The notes under the pieces: model-generated
The model's database searches: none
Told to the model about the DNA's origin: nothing
Seen by the model: only the letters and a program-made list of their open reading frames with translations
Translations under genes and position numbers: made by a program
Origin: Microvirga solisilvae
GTDB lineage: Bacteria; Pseudomonadota; Alphaproteobacteria; Rhizobiales; Beijerinckiaceae
Assembly (NCBI RefSeq): GCF_022808595.1
Contig: NZ_JAKUCN010000002.1
Location: 186,001-250,000 of the forward strand
Direction of reading: 5' to 3'
DNA length: 64,000 bases
In this document: positions 42,586 to 50,153 of the stretch, piece by piece
How positions within the stretch are numbered: the stretch's first letter is position 1
How the letters are laid out: the number at the start of each line of letters is the position of its first letter

Positions 42586-43569
42586 ATGAAGTCCTGGACC
42601 CGCCTTTCGTTGAGCCTGGCAGGAGCCATGCTCCTGAGCGCTCCCGCTTTCGCGCAGACCAAATGGAACCTGCCCGCCGCCTATCCGCCGGACAACTTCC
42701 ATACGGAGAATCTCAACGCCTTCGCCAAGGACGTGGCGGATGCGACCGGCGGCAAGCTGCAGATCACGGTTCACGGCAATGCCTCGCTCTTCAAGGCGCC
42801 GGAGATCAAGCGCGCGGTGCAGACCGGCCAGGCGCAGGCCGGCGAGGTGCTGATGTCGCTGCACGAGAACGAGGATCCCATCTACGGCCTCGACGTGGTG
42901 CCTTTCCTCGCCACCTCCTTCGACCAGTCGAAGAAGCTGTGGGATGTGCAGAAGCCCGCCATCGAGAAGAAGCTCGCAAGTCAGGGCCTGATGCTGCTCT
43001 ATGCGGTTCCGTGGCCGCCGCAAGGTATCTTCGCCAAGAAGGACATCAACACGGTCGAAGATCTGAAGGGCTTGAAGTGGCGCTCCTATAATGTCGGCAC
43101 CGCCCGGATCGCCGAGATCGTCGGCGCGCAGCCGGTGACCGTGCAGGCAGCCGACCTGCCGCAGGCGTTGGCAACCGGCGTGGTCAACGCCTTCATGACC
43201 TCGGGTGCGACCGGCTACGATTCGAAGGTATGGGAATCGCTGACCCACTTCTACGACACGCAGGCCTGGATTCCGAAGAACATCACCTTCGTGAACAAAG
43301 CCGCCTTCGACGCGCTCGACAAGCCGACGCAGGAGGCCGTTCTGAAGGCGGCGAAGACGGCGGAAGAGCGCGGCTGGAAGACGGCTCAGGAAAAGACCAA
43401 ATGGTACACGGAGCAGATGGCCTCGAAAGGCATGAAGGTCCAGCCGCCGAGCGCCGAGCTGAAGTCGGGCCTGCAGAAGGTCGGCGAGCAGCTGACGCAG
43501 GATTGGCTGAAGAAGGCCGGCTCCGATGGCCAAGCGATCATCGACAGCTATAAGAAAGCCGCGATGTAA
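42586..43569 (+). CDS. TRAP transporter substrate-binding protein (DctP)
   Basis: 327 residues with a signal peptide (MLLSAPAFAQ end). DctP features: the N-terminal TKWNLPAAYPPDNFHTEN, ITVHGNASLF, GLKWRSYNVGT with the substrate-carboxylate Arg, and MTSGATGYDSKVWE. The substrate is a carboxylic acid that cannot be named. AGAGGAG lies 8 nt before the ATG. Last gene of a complete three-gene TRAP operon that ends in a terminator. Confidence 0.92.
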   Translation: MKSWTRLSLSLAGAMLLSAPAFAQTKWNLPAAYPPDNFHTENLNAFAKDVADATGGKLQITVHGNASLFKAPEIKRAVQTGQAQAGEVLMSLHENEDPIYGLDVVPFLATSFDQSKKLWDVQKPAIEKKLASQGLMLLYAVPWPPQGIFAKKDINTVEDLKGLKWRSYNVGTARIAEIVGAQPVTVQAADLPQALATGVVNAFMTSGATGYDSKVWESLTHFYDTQAWIPKNITFVNKAAFDALDKPTQEAVLKAAKTAEERGWKTAQEKTKWYTEQMASKGMKVQPPSAELKSGLQKVGEQLTQDWLKKAGSDGQAIIDSYKKAAM

Positions 43570-43593
43570 AAAAGGCGCGACACCAATCAGCAG

Positions 43594-43627
43594 AATCCCG
43601 GACGGCGCGAGCCGTTCCGGGATTTTT
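43594..43627 (+). terminator. Rho-independent terminator of the TRAP operon
   Basis: AATCCCGGACGGC, loop GCGA, GCCGTTCCGGGATT followed by TTT. A 13-bp stem with one bulged T, 24 bp after the dctP stop. Confidence 0.85.
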
Positions 43628-43788
43628 ATTGAGTGTCGTATCGCGTGCTCAAGAAACCGGAATTTTGGGTCGCTCCCCTTAAGCTGAACGTGAGAAGAAT
43701 GGATCGTTCAGCAATGGATTCGCGTTAAAGGCGTAGTTTGGGAATGCTGGGTTTCGAAGCCCGGATTGCCCAACCGAAGGAGGCTCCC

Positions 43789-44151
43789 ATGAGGACATCT
43801 CACCTTTGTGCCTTGGCCGTTCTTAGCTCCCTGATCGTCTCTCCTGTCTTCGCGCAAACCACAGCGCCTGGCACCAGCGCGCCGGCGAAGCCGCCCATGA
43901 GCTCTGCCGCTCCCGCGGCGCCTGCCAAGCCGATGCCCGGCACGACATCATCGGTCAGCAAAATCATCGACATCAACACGGCGCCGAAGGACGAACTCGA
44001 CAAGCTGCCGCAGATCGGCGAGGCGAGGGCCGAGGCCATCATCAAAGGCCGGCCTTATAAGGCGAAGGATGAATTGGTGGAGAAGAAGATCATTCCGCAA
44101 AGCGCATATGATGCCATCAAGGATCGCATCATTGCGCATCAGAAATCCTGA
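43789..44151 (+). CDS. Exported helix-hairpin-helix (ComEA-like) protein
   Basis: 120 residues: signal peptide to about residue 22 (SPVFAQ), a low-complexity Pro/Ala/Ser spacer, then one ComEA-like domain, IIDINTAPKDELDKLPQIGEARAEAIIKGRPY, containing two HhH motifs. This fold binds DNA without sequence preference; small exported forms are common and of unclear role, possibly DNA uptake or scavenging. GGAGG six bases before the ATG sets the start. Confidence 0.85.
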   Translation: MRTSHLCALAVLSSLIVSPVFAQTTAPGTSAPAKPPMSSAAPAAPAKPMPGTTSSVSKIIDINTAPKDELDKLPQIGEARAEAIIKGRPYKAKDELVEKKIIPQSAYDAIKDRIIAHQKS

Positions 44152-44156
44152 GAGAT

Positions 44157-44189
44157 AAAAAAGAAAGGGGCCTTACCGGCCCCTTTCTC
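44157..44189. terminator. Bidirectional terminator
   Basis: GAAAGGGGCC, loop TTACC, GGCCCCTTTC, a perfect 10-bp stem between convergent genes. On the minus strand it continues into TTTTTT, on the plus strand into TCTC, so it ends the PRC-barrel transcript best. Confidence 0.85.
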
Positions 44190-44208
44190 ATGAGTGATGC
44201 CGTAAGGC

Positions 44209-44781
44209 TTAGCGAGTGTACTTGAACTCGGGCATGCCCTGAAGCTGTTCCTTGGTCATGCTGACCATGGCATGATCGGGAACCATGCGGTCCGCAGCGT
44301 TCGCATTGTTGGATGCCGTGGAGCCGGTGGTGCTGGGCGACGTGGTCGTCGTGGTGTTCGAAGCGGTGTTGCCGGTGCCGGCCGTGCCGGTCGTGGTCGT
44401 GTTGGAAGCGGTGGCGTTGGAACGCGGTTCCATCACGAATTTCACCTGATCGAACGGCAGAGCCACGTCGCGCTCGCCGATGCCGAGGAAGCCGCCGACG
44501 CCGACGACCACGGCCTGGATCTTGCCGCTCTGGTCGACCAGCATTTCGCTGATGTCGCCGATCTTCTCGTTGTTCTGGTTATAGACGTTCAGGCCTTCGA
44601 GCTTCGAAGCGCGCCACTGGCCGGCATGCATCTGGGTCATGGAGCTGCTGGAGCTGCTCGAAGTCGTGGCGCTGGGGTTCGTCGTGGTGGTGGACGAGCC
44701 GGAACCGGACGTCTGGGCGAGAGCCGGGGCGGCGATCAGGGCCGAACCGAGAAGAGCCATTGCAAGATGTTTCGCAACCAT
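44209..44781 (-). CDS. Exported PRC-barrel domain protein
   Basis: 190 residues. Signal peptide to about residue 23, a Ser/Thr-rich spacer, one PRC-barrel (WRASKLEGLNVYNQNNEKIGDISEMLVDQSGKIQAVVVGVGGFLGIGERDVALPF), a Thr/Ala/Asn-rich repetitive part (NTTTTGTAGTGN) and a short tail MTKEQLQGMPEFKYTR. This design recurs in Rhizobiales stress-induced envelope proteins; molecular role unknown. AGGAGG lies 9 nt before the ATG. A near-match EcfG box is upstream. Confidence 0.85.
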   Translation of the reverse strand: MVAKHLAMALLGSALIAAPALAQTSGSGSSTTTTNPSATTSSSSSSSMTQMHAGQWRASKLEGLNVYNQNNEKIGDISEMLVDQSGKIQAVVVGVGGFLGIGERDVALPFDQVKFVMEPRSNATASNTTTTGTAGTGNTASNTTTTTSPSTTGSTASNNANAADRMVPDHAMVSMTKEQLQGMPEFKYTR

Positions 44782-44831
44782 GTGTGTTCCTCCTAAGAAA
44801 GTTTGCGGCGCGGCGCACCGCTTGCCTTCTC

Positions 44832-44856
44832 AACGGACCAGCTGAGAATTGGTTCT
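44832..44856 (-). promoter_or_regulatory. Near-match EcfG-type promoter upstream of PRC-barrel gene
   Basis: On the minus strand AGAAC, 16 bases, CGTT: one base off GGAAC, with perfect spacing and -10. It lies 51 bp before the ATG. PRC-barrel proteins are frequent general-stress targets, which supports the reading. Confidence 0.45.
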
Positions 44857-44963
44857 CTCTTTCTTTTTCACAGGAGCGAGGGCAGATCTTCGTAACTGCG
44901 TATCATCAAAAGCAGATGGCCGGGCGAGCCCGGCCATTCCCGTCAAGAGCATCGGGCTTTGTC

Positions 44964-45386
44964 TCAAGCCAATGTAAAGTCCATCGAAATTTGCGCATTC
45001 AGCACTTTCGAAACCGGACAATTCTTCTCGGCGGCGCGGGCGAGCTCCTCGAATTTCGCGCGGTCGATACCCGGCACATTGGCGTTGAGCGTCAGCGCCG
45101 ATTTCGTAATCGTGAAGCCGCCGCCATCCTGCTCGATGGAGACCGTCGCTTCGGTTGCGAGTTCCGTCGGCGTGAAGCCGGCATTCTGAAGCTGGAAGGC
45201 AAGGGCCATGGTGAAGCAGCCCGCATGCGCCGCAGCGATCAGCTCTTCGGGGTTCGTGCCCTTCTCGTTCTCGAAACGGGTCTTGAAGGAATAGGGCGTG
45301 GACGACAGCACCCCGGAATCGGAGGTGAGGTGGCCGGTTCCATCCTTGCCAGTGCCCTGCCAGACGGCTCTTGCCTTGCGATTCAT
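44964..45386 (-). CDS. OsmC-family peroxiredoxin-like protein
   Basis: 140 residues. The two catalytic Cys are visible: [18 protein letters not shown] and NCPVSKVLN, along with [12 protein letters not shown], which is OsmC rather than Ohr in style. It reduces organic hydroperoxides. The ATG giving MNRKARAVW has AAAGGAG six bases before it; longer in-frame starts are not supported. Upstream lies a perfect 10-bp inverted repeat shared with the divergent DUF1345 gene. Confidence 0.9.
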   Translation of the reverse strand: MNRKARAVWQGTGKDGTGHLTSDSGVLSSTPYSFKTRFENEKGTNPEELIAAAHAGCFTMALAFQLQNAGFTPTELATEATVSIEQDGGGFTITKSALTLNANVPGIDRAKFEELARAAEKNCPVSKVLNAQISMDFTLA

Positions 45387-45450
45387 CGTGATCTCCTTTG
45401 AAGGTGGAGTTGGGTGATGTAGGACAGGGCAGGCCGGGCTCCAGTTAAGG

Positions 45451-45475
45451 ATGGCGCAAAACAAGTTTGCGCCAT
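45451..45475. promoter_or_regulatory. Perfect 10-bp inverted repeat between osmC-like and DUF1345 genes
   Basis: ATGGCGCAAA, spacer ACAAG, TTTGCGCCAT: 20 of 20 symmetric bases over 25 bp, placed between two divergent starts (65 and 22 bp away). It looks like an operator for a dimeric repressor. It differs from the AT-rich OhrR operator. A simple RNA hairpin is possible but has no T-run. Confidence 0.5.
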
Positions 45476-45496
45476 GCCAGCTCTGGCCGCCGAGAC

Positions 45497-46141
45497 ATGT
45501 CGATGATCCAACTCCCATCCCATTTGCGTCCCCGGTTTCTCATCTCGACCGTTCTGGCGTTTGCTACCTATGCTTTCTTGCCCGGTACCTGGACCTTGAA
45601 TTCGCGGCTCCTGGTGTCCTGGGACATCGGAACAGCCTGTTTCCTGATTCTCGCCTGGATCATGGCGGCGCGCTCATCCACCGAGAGAATGCAGAAACGG
45701 GCGGCGTCGGAGGACGTGACGGCCGTGGCCTTCCTCATCCTGACCTTGCTGACGGCCTTCGTCAGTCTCGCCGCGATCGCCGTCGAACTCTCTGGGATCA
45801 AAGACGCCGGCAGCGAACAGGTTTTCCGCCTCTCCATCGCAGGCATCACCATCCTGTGTTCCTGGTTCTTCGTACATACGATCTACGCGATCCATTACGC
45901 CCATGAATATTACGGCGATCACGGTGAGCGGCGGGGCCTTGCCTTCCCGCATGACAATGCGCCAGATTATTTCGACTTCCTGTATTTCTCGTTCAATTTC
46001 GGTTCTGCCGCCCAGACATCGGATGTGGTGATTGTCTCCAAACGCATGCGACGCCTGTCGCTGGCCCACACGATCCTGGCCTTCCTGTTCAACACCACCA
46101 TCCTGGCGCTCGCCGTGAATGTCGGCGCGGGGCTGCTCTAG
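45497..46141 (+). CDS. DUF1345 membrane protein
   Basis: 214 residues, five membrane helices. The family pattern is present: RPRFLISTVLAFATYAF, LLVSWDIGTACFLILAW, WFFVHTIYAIHYAHEYY and PDYFDFLYFSFNFGSAAQTSDV. Function unknown; some members sit near stress genes. The ATG giving MSMIQLP is chosen; a longer version would cross the inverted repeat. Ends 38 bp before the GNAT gene. Confidence 0.85.
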   Translation: MSMIQLPSHLRPRFLISTVLAFATYAFLPGTWTLNSRLLVSWDIGTACFLILAWIMAARSSTERMQKRAASEDVTAVAFLILTLLTAFVSLAAIAVELSGIKDAGSEQVFRLSIAGITILCSWFFVHTIYAIHYAHEYYGDHGERRGLAFPHDNAPDYFDFLYFSFNFGSAAQTSDVVIVSKRMRRLSLAHTILAFLFNTTILALAVNVGAGLL

Positions 46142-46179
46142 CGATTGAAGAAAGACCGGCGCCGTTGCAAAGTCTCGCC

Positions 46180-46713
46180 ATGACCACACTCTCCCATTCC
46201 GCTGCTCCAATCATCGAGACGGAGCGCCTCGTTCTTCGTGCGCATCGACAGGACGATTTTGAAGATTGTGTTGCTCTGTGGACGAATCCCGATGTCACGC
46301 GCTTCATCGGCGGCAAGCCTTCGACGCGTGAGGAGGTATGGGCGAGAATCCTGCGCTATGCCGGGCATTGGGCCCTTCTCGGCTTCGGCTATTGGGCGAT
46401 CGAGGAAAAAGCGACGGGCAAGTTCGTCGGCGAAGTGGGCTTCGCGGATTTCCGGCGCGAGATCGAGCCGTCGCTCGCCGAGACGCCGGAGATCGGCTGG
46501 GTGCTCATGCCGTCGACGCATGGCAAGGGCTATGCCACGGAGGCCGCGCAAGCAGCCATCGCCTGGGGCGAGAAGCATTTCGGTCCCGTGCGCACCGCCT
46601 GCATCATCGCGCCGGAGAACGAGCCGTCGATCCGCGTGGCGCAGAAATGCGGCTATCGGGAATTTCAGCGCACGACATACAAGGGCAATCCCACGATCAT
46701 GTTCGTGCGCTGA
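46180..46713 (+). CDS. GNAT-family N-acetyltransferase (RimJ/RimL type)
   Basis: 177 residues. IETERLVLRAHRQDDFED opens the RimJ/RimL group; YWAIEEKATGKFVGEVGFADF, IGWVLMPSTHGKGYATEA (acetyl-CoA pyrophosphate loop) and IIAPENEPSIRVAQKCGYRE follow. It acetylates a protein N-terminus or small amine; target unknown. The ATG giving MTTLSH is preferred to an upstream in-frame TTG. Confidence 0.85.
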   Translation: MTTLSHSAAPIIETERLVLRAHRQDDFEDCVALWTNPDVTRFIGGKPSTREEVWARILRYAGHWALLGFGYWAIEEKATGKFVGEVGFADFRREIEPSLAETPEIGWVLMPSTHGKGYATEAAQAAIAWGEKHFGPVRTACIIAPENEPSIRVAQKCGYREFQRTTYKGNPTIMFVR

Positions 46714-46732
46714 AGCGCCGTCTTTTTCGAAG

Positions 46733-47335
46733 CTAGCGATCCGATTCATCGAAGGCGCAGAGCGCCAGTGTTTCGGCGTGGTTGCGCAGATCATCCGGCC
46801 AGGCCCGCGTCTCCGTCAGGAAGCCCGCTTTATTGCCGGCGAAGAGGCATCGTGACGCTTCCTCGAAGCCGGGGAGGTTGCCGGCCATGGTCGACATGAA
46901 GCGATAGAGCGATTCCTGGCCTTCACGCTTTTGGTCCTTGGCTTCGTTCGCGCGCCTTGCCTCTTCCACGAGCTTGCGCAGGGCGACGGAGGCGCCGCCC
47001 GGCTGCGCGTTGAGCCAGTCCCAATGACGAGGCAGGAGGGTCACCTCGCGGGCAACGACGCCGAGCTTCGGCCGGCCGGGACCGCGGGGTGATGACGGCG
47101 CCGGAGTTCCAGGCGTCTCGCCCCGTGACTTCAGGCGTTGCAGCACATCCTCCGCGCTGCCGCGAAAATCCACTTCGACCACATGGCTGCTTTCATCGTC
47201 CAGGATCAGGACCGGGTCTTTCTCGCCGCTCTCGATCACGTCCTTCGTCTTGAGGGCGACATCGGCCAAGGGGCCGGACACGATGCGCCGGGGGCCCGCG
47301 AAGGCGGTGTAATGGCGGGGCTTTTCGATAGTCAT
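46733..47335 (-). CDS. DUF2239 family protein
   Basis: 200 residues. YTAFAGPRRIVSGPLADVAL and ILDDESSHVVEVDFRG form an N-terminal beta-rich part. REVTLLPRHWDWLNAQPGGASVALRKLVEEAR in the middle resembles a ribbon-helix-helix and is the conserved core of DUF2239; a helical tail follows. Function unknown, but the RHH-like part suggests a DNA-binding regulator. The start is fixed by GGAG. Two copies of a TTTACCCGGGTAAA-like palindrome lie directly upstream, consistent with self-control. Confidence 0.8.
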   Translation of the reverse strand: MTIEKPRHYTAFAGPRRIVSGPLADVALKTKDVIESGEKDPVLILDDESSHVVEVDFRGSAEDVLQRLKSRGETPGTPAPSSPRGPGRPKLGVVAREVTLLPRHWDWLNAQPGGASVALRKLVEEARRANEAKDQKREGQESLYRFMSTMAGNLPGFEEASRCLFAGNKAGFLTETRAWPDDLRNHAETLALCAFDESDR

Positions 47336-47360
47336 GAGGGTCTCTCCTTGGAGAGGCCTT

Positions 47361-47401
47361 TTTACCCGGATTAAATTGGGAGTCAATATCGCCCGGGTAA
47401 A
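47361..47401. promoter_or_regulatory. Tandem TTTACCCGG / CCGGGTAAA operator-like sites
   Basis: TTTACCCGG (followed by ATTAAA) and, 23 bp later, CCGGGTAAA. Each is close to one palindrome TTTACCCGGGTAAA, and the two are inverted to each other. They fill the 67-bp gap between the recX stop and the DUF2239 start, overlapping the likely promoter, so autoregulation by the DUF2239 protein or another dimeric factor is likely. Confidence 0.5.
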
Positions 47402-47402
47402 A

Positions 47403-47948
47403 TTAGAGACCGCTATCCTCACGCTCTCCGTCCACCACCTGCCGCGCCACGTCGAAGCGAAAGCCCGCGCGGGCGAGCGCCGCGAGGTCCTTGTCGCGAT
47501 AGGGCGCGCGTTCACCGGGGCGGTAGGGTCCGAGCTTGCGGCGACGGGCCAGCGCATGGGCCGCCTTTTCCTCGTCGTCCTCCTCACCGCCTTCGAGGGC
47601 TGCCGCGATAGTGGTGCGGTCGACGCCCTTGGCCGAGAGCTTCGCCTGGATCGCGCGGGCCGATCCGCCCCGACGGCGTAAGGTGGCAACGCGCGCCTCC
47701 GCATAGCGCGTGTCGTCGATGAGGCCGGTGCGCAGGCTTTTTGCCACCACCTCATCGATCATCTCGGAAAACTCCGCCGGATCCTCGCCGCGCAGGCGGC
47801 AGCGCTTGTCGACCTTGCGCTTCAGCACGCGCCTCAGGTTTTCGGCGGAGGAGGCATAGCGTTCGAGATAGGCGAGCGCCGCCCGCTGCAGATAGGCGGG
47901 CGTGACTTTTCGTGGCGGTTTCTTGACCGGTTTCTCGTCGTCGCTCAT
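47403..47948 (-). CDS. recX: RecX-family regulatory protein
   Basis: 181 residues, three-helix repeat layout of RecX: AYLQRAALAYLERYASSAENLRRVLKRKV, SEMIDEVVAKSLRTGLIDDTRYAEARVATLRRRGGSARAIQAKLSAKGV and a C-terminal third repeat. RecX inhibits RecA filaments. The recA gene is not nearby. The N-terminus is Lys/Pro rich. The start codon is 4 bp inside the end of the PAP2 gene (ATGA overlap), coupling the two. Confidence 0.85.
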   Translation of the reverse strand: MSDDEKPVKKPPRKVTPAYLQRAALAYLERYASSAENLRRVLKRKVDKRCRLRGEDPAEFSEMIDEVVAKSLRTGLIDDTRYAEARVATLRRRGGSARAIQAKLSAKGVDRTTIAAALEGGEEDDEEKAAHALARRRKLGPYRPGERAPYRDKDLAALARAGFRFDVARQVVDGEREDSGL

Positions 47949-48697
47949 GCGCTGTCCGCTTCAGGCGGGAGCGATGTCTCGCCAGGCTTCTCCACCTGCC
48001 CGCGACGCTGTAATTGCAGGGCTGCGAACCAGCACAGGGCTGCCCAGGCCGCGCCCACGGACCAGCCAGCGAGAACGTCGCTCGGCCAGTGCACGCCGAG
48101 ATAGACGCGGCTCGCGCCGACCAGCAGGGTCATGACGATGGCAAGCCCCATGATGAAAGCGCTGATGCGCCTGCTTTTCTCGACGCGGGCGAGCAACGCG
48201 CCGAGCGTCAGATAGGTGATCGCCGAGAGCATCGCATGGCCGCTCGGAAAGCTCGCCGTGTAGACGCGCGTGGCATGAGGCACGAGATCGGGACGGGGGC
48301 GCTCGAACCCCATCTTCAGACCCGTCGAGAGCAGTGCACCGCCGACGATGGAGACGAGCACGAGCAGAGCTGCGGCACGCTTTCCCGCCATCAGCAGATA
48401 GATCACCGTTGCCGCGGTCAGCATGGTGAGGATCGCGTATCCGCCAAGGCCGGTGAAGTCGCGCGCCGCTTCCTCCAGCCAGCTCGGCCCCAGCGGATTG
48501 GCGATATCCTGCGGATTGCGCAGTGAGAGCAGGATTGCGCTGTCGAGCGCATGCGTCTCGCCTTCAATCACCTCGTCGGCGATGGCGATGAAGGCCCAGG
48601 CGAAGAATCCGCAGGCGGCAAGGGAGAGAAGCGGGCCGATCTGGTTCAGCCGGAGGCCAACCCAGACATGGGCGATGGGCGCGAGATATTTGTTCAT
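47945..48697 (-). CDS. PAP2-family membrane phosphatase
   Basis: 250 residues, about six membrane helices. The three phosphatase motifs are KMGFERPRP, FPSGHAM and SRVYLGVHWPSDVLAG, all complete. It likely removes phosphate from undecaprenyl pyrophosphate or phosphatidate/lipid A. No ribosome site is evident before the ATG. The gene is upstream of and overlaps recX. Confidence 0.9.
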   Translation of the reverse strand: MNKYLAPIAHVWVGLRLNQIGPLLSLAACGFFAWAFIAIADEVIEGETHALDSAILLSLRNPQDIANPLGPSWLEEAARDFTGLGGYAILTMLTAATVIYLLMAGKRAAALLVLVSIVGGALLSTGLKMGFERPRPDLVPHATRVYTASFPSGHAMLSAITYLTLGALLARVEKSRRISAFIMGLAIVMTLLVGASRVYLGVHWPSDVLAGWSVGAAWAALCWFAALQLQRRGQVEKPGETSLPPEADSA

Positions 48698-48759
48698 GAA
48701 CAGCAGAGATAGAGACTTGGGAGTGATCTGGCGAGAGGAACGGGCCGGAGATCAAGAAC

Positions 48760-49401
48760 CTACCACCGCAGCCACCGCCTCCCGATGAGCGCGCCGATCC
48801 CTGCCACTAGCAGGATCGCCGGGACGTGCCAGGCCGTGATGTAGAGAAGTGACGGCTCGGGGCAATGCAGCACATAGAGCGTCGATGTGATCCCTGCCGC
48901 CATGAAGCCTGCCGCTGCTCCTTGAAGCGAGGGATTGGCCGGGGCTCCTCGTTTGAGCACCCAAAAGGCTGCCAGGAGAATGGGGAGCGACAGGCTTGCA
49001 ACCAAACCAAAACAGCGCAGCGGATCCTGCCCCATGAGCCGCGCCTGCCAGGATGAGGCGGGCTGCTGCATGAGCTCGATCGCGACGCCGATGAGCAGCA
49101 CGAGGAGCGGAAAGGCAAAAGCCGCCATGTTGATGCGTGCTTCGGGATGCAGCATGCGAAGGGAGAGATAAAAGCCCAAGGCGGCAAGAATGACAGCGGC
49201 CGCGATGGTCACCGCATTCGCAAGAATGAGCCCATGCGCCAAATGCGGATTCGGCGCGAGAAGCAGAGCGATCATGCTGCCGACCAGAAGACCCGACAGC
49301 CCGATGGCGATGAGCAATTGCCGGCTCGGCGGATGACGATGTTTCGCGGCCGCATCAGGCAAATCCTTGGCGAGCGCGCGGATCAAGTTCTCCGTTTTCA
49401 T
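48760..49401 (-). CDS. nrsF: NrsF-type membrane anti-sigma factor (DUF1109)
   Basis: 213 residues. A cytoplasmic N-terminus (MKTENLIRALAKDL) is followed by six membrane helices. Two Cys, Cys130 (DPLRC) and Cys180 (YVLHC), are 50 residues apart, as in Caulobacter NrsF, where two such Cys are needed to sense heavy metal or oxidant and release sigma-F. The GAAAGFMAAGIT helix and the LHCPEPSLLYITAWH loop are hallmark DUF1109 sequence. Overlaps the sigma gene by 4 bp. Confidence 0.87.
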   Translation of the reverse strand: MKTENLIRALAKDLPDAAAKHRHPPSRQLLIAIGLSGLLVGSMIALLLAPNPHLAHGLILANAVTIAAAVILAALGFYLSLRMLHPEARINMAAFAFPLLVLLIGVAIELMQQPASSWQARLMGQDPLRCFGLVASLSLPILLAAFWVLKRGAPANPSLQGAAAGFMAAGITSTLYVLHCPEPSLLYITAWHVPAILLVAGIGALIGRRWLRW

Positions 49402-49943
49402 GAGGTGCCTCCGAGCTTCCTTGCCAGCGCCGATAATCCACGATGCAGCGCGACGCGGACCGCGCCTTCACTCATCCTGAGCCGCTGCGCCGCTTCACGG
49501 ATGCTGTTTCCATCGAGCGCCAAGGCTCGCAGCACCTCGCGCTGTCGGCGAGGCAATCGATCCAGAAACGGGCCGGCTCCTCCGATGATTGTTGGTTCCG
49601 GCTCCGGCGACGGCAAGAGTTCGGCCACGCTTTCAAGCGGCAGATTGGCCGGCTTTCGGTTCTTGCGCGCATGATCGAGCACCTTGTGACGTGCGATCGC
49701 CCGAACCCAGGGCACGATCGGACGCGTCTCGTCCCAGGTTTCCCGCTTCAGATGAATGGCCAGCAGAGCCTCCTGCAAAACGTCCTCTCCATCGCTGATG
49801 CTCAGACCAAGCCGGGACAGATCGGAGGCGATGACACGCCGCAAGGGGCCGGTCATCTGCTGGAGCAGATGCGCATAAGCCTCGGCGTCGCCGCGATTGG
49901 CGGCGCGCATGGCATCCGACCAGGCTTGCTCGTGTTCCGTCAC
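49398..49943 (-). CDS. ECF sigma factor, SigF (ECF16) type
   Basis: 181 residues. Region 2: DAEAYAHLLQQMTGPLRRVI, DGEDVLQEALLAIHLKRETWDETRPIVPWVRAIARHKVLDHARK; region 4: LPRRQREVLRALALDGNSIREAAQRLRMSEGAVRVALHRGLSAL. The partner is the NrsF-like gene downstream (4-bp overlap). The start is a GTG with GAGGA four bases upstream. Its own promoter box, GTAACG-N16-CGAA, lies just before it, indicating autoregulation, and the identical box drives the divergent spondin gene. Confidence 0.9.
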   Translation of the reverse strand: MTEHEQAWSDAMRAANRGDAEAYAHLLQQMTGPLRRVIASDLSRLGLSISDGEDVLQEALLAIHLKRETWDETRPIVPWVRAIARHKVLDHARKNRKPANLPLESVAELLPSPEPEPTIIGGAGPFLDRLPRRQREVLRALALDGNSIREAAQRLRMSEGAVRVALHRGLSALARKLGGTS

Positions 49944-49960
49944 ACGATCCTCTTTTCCTC

Positions 49961-49986
49961 TTCGTGGCCGGATACGCTTCCGTTAC
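49961..49986 (-). promoter_or_regulatory. SigF-type promoter of the ECF/NrsF operon
   Basis: On the minus strand GTAACG, exactly 16 bases, CGAA, ending 18 bp before the GTG start. It matches the conserved sigma-F promoter reported in Caulobacter (GTAACC-N16-CGAA) except for one base. The same hexamers and spacing recur on the other strand 47 bp away. Confidence 0.75.
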
Positions 49987-50032
49987 AGCGCAATGCTTCA
50001 CAAATAGGCGGCGTCACAAAAACGTGAAGCCC

Positions 50033-50058
50033 GTAACGATCCATCCTCTGCCTGCGAA
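50033..50058 (+). promoter_or_regulatory. SigF-type promoter of the spondin-domain gene
   Basis: GTAACG, exactly 16 bases, CGAA on the plus strand, identical in both elements and spacing to the divergent operon promoter. It gives a leader of about 90 nt before the spondin gene ATG. Confidence 0.75.
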
Positions 50059-50153
50059 TAAGCCCTTGGACGACCGCGGCGGCAGAGCCGGAGCGGCGAA
50101 AAGATCCGTAAACGACAGCGGGGGACCTTCATCCCATGAAAGGATCTCGAATC

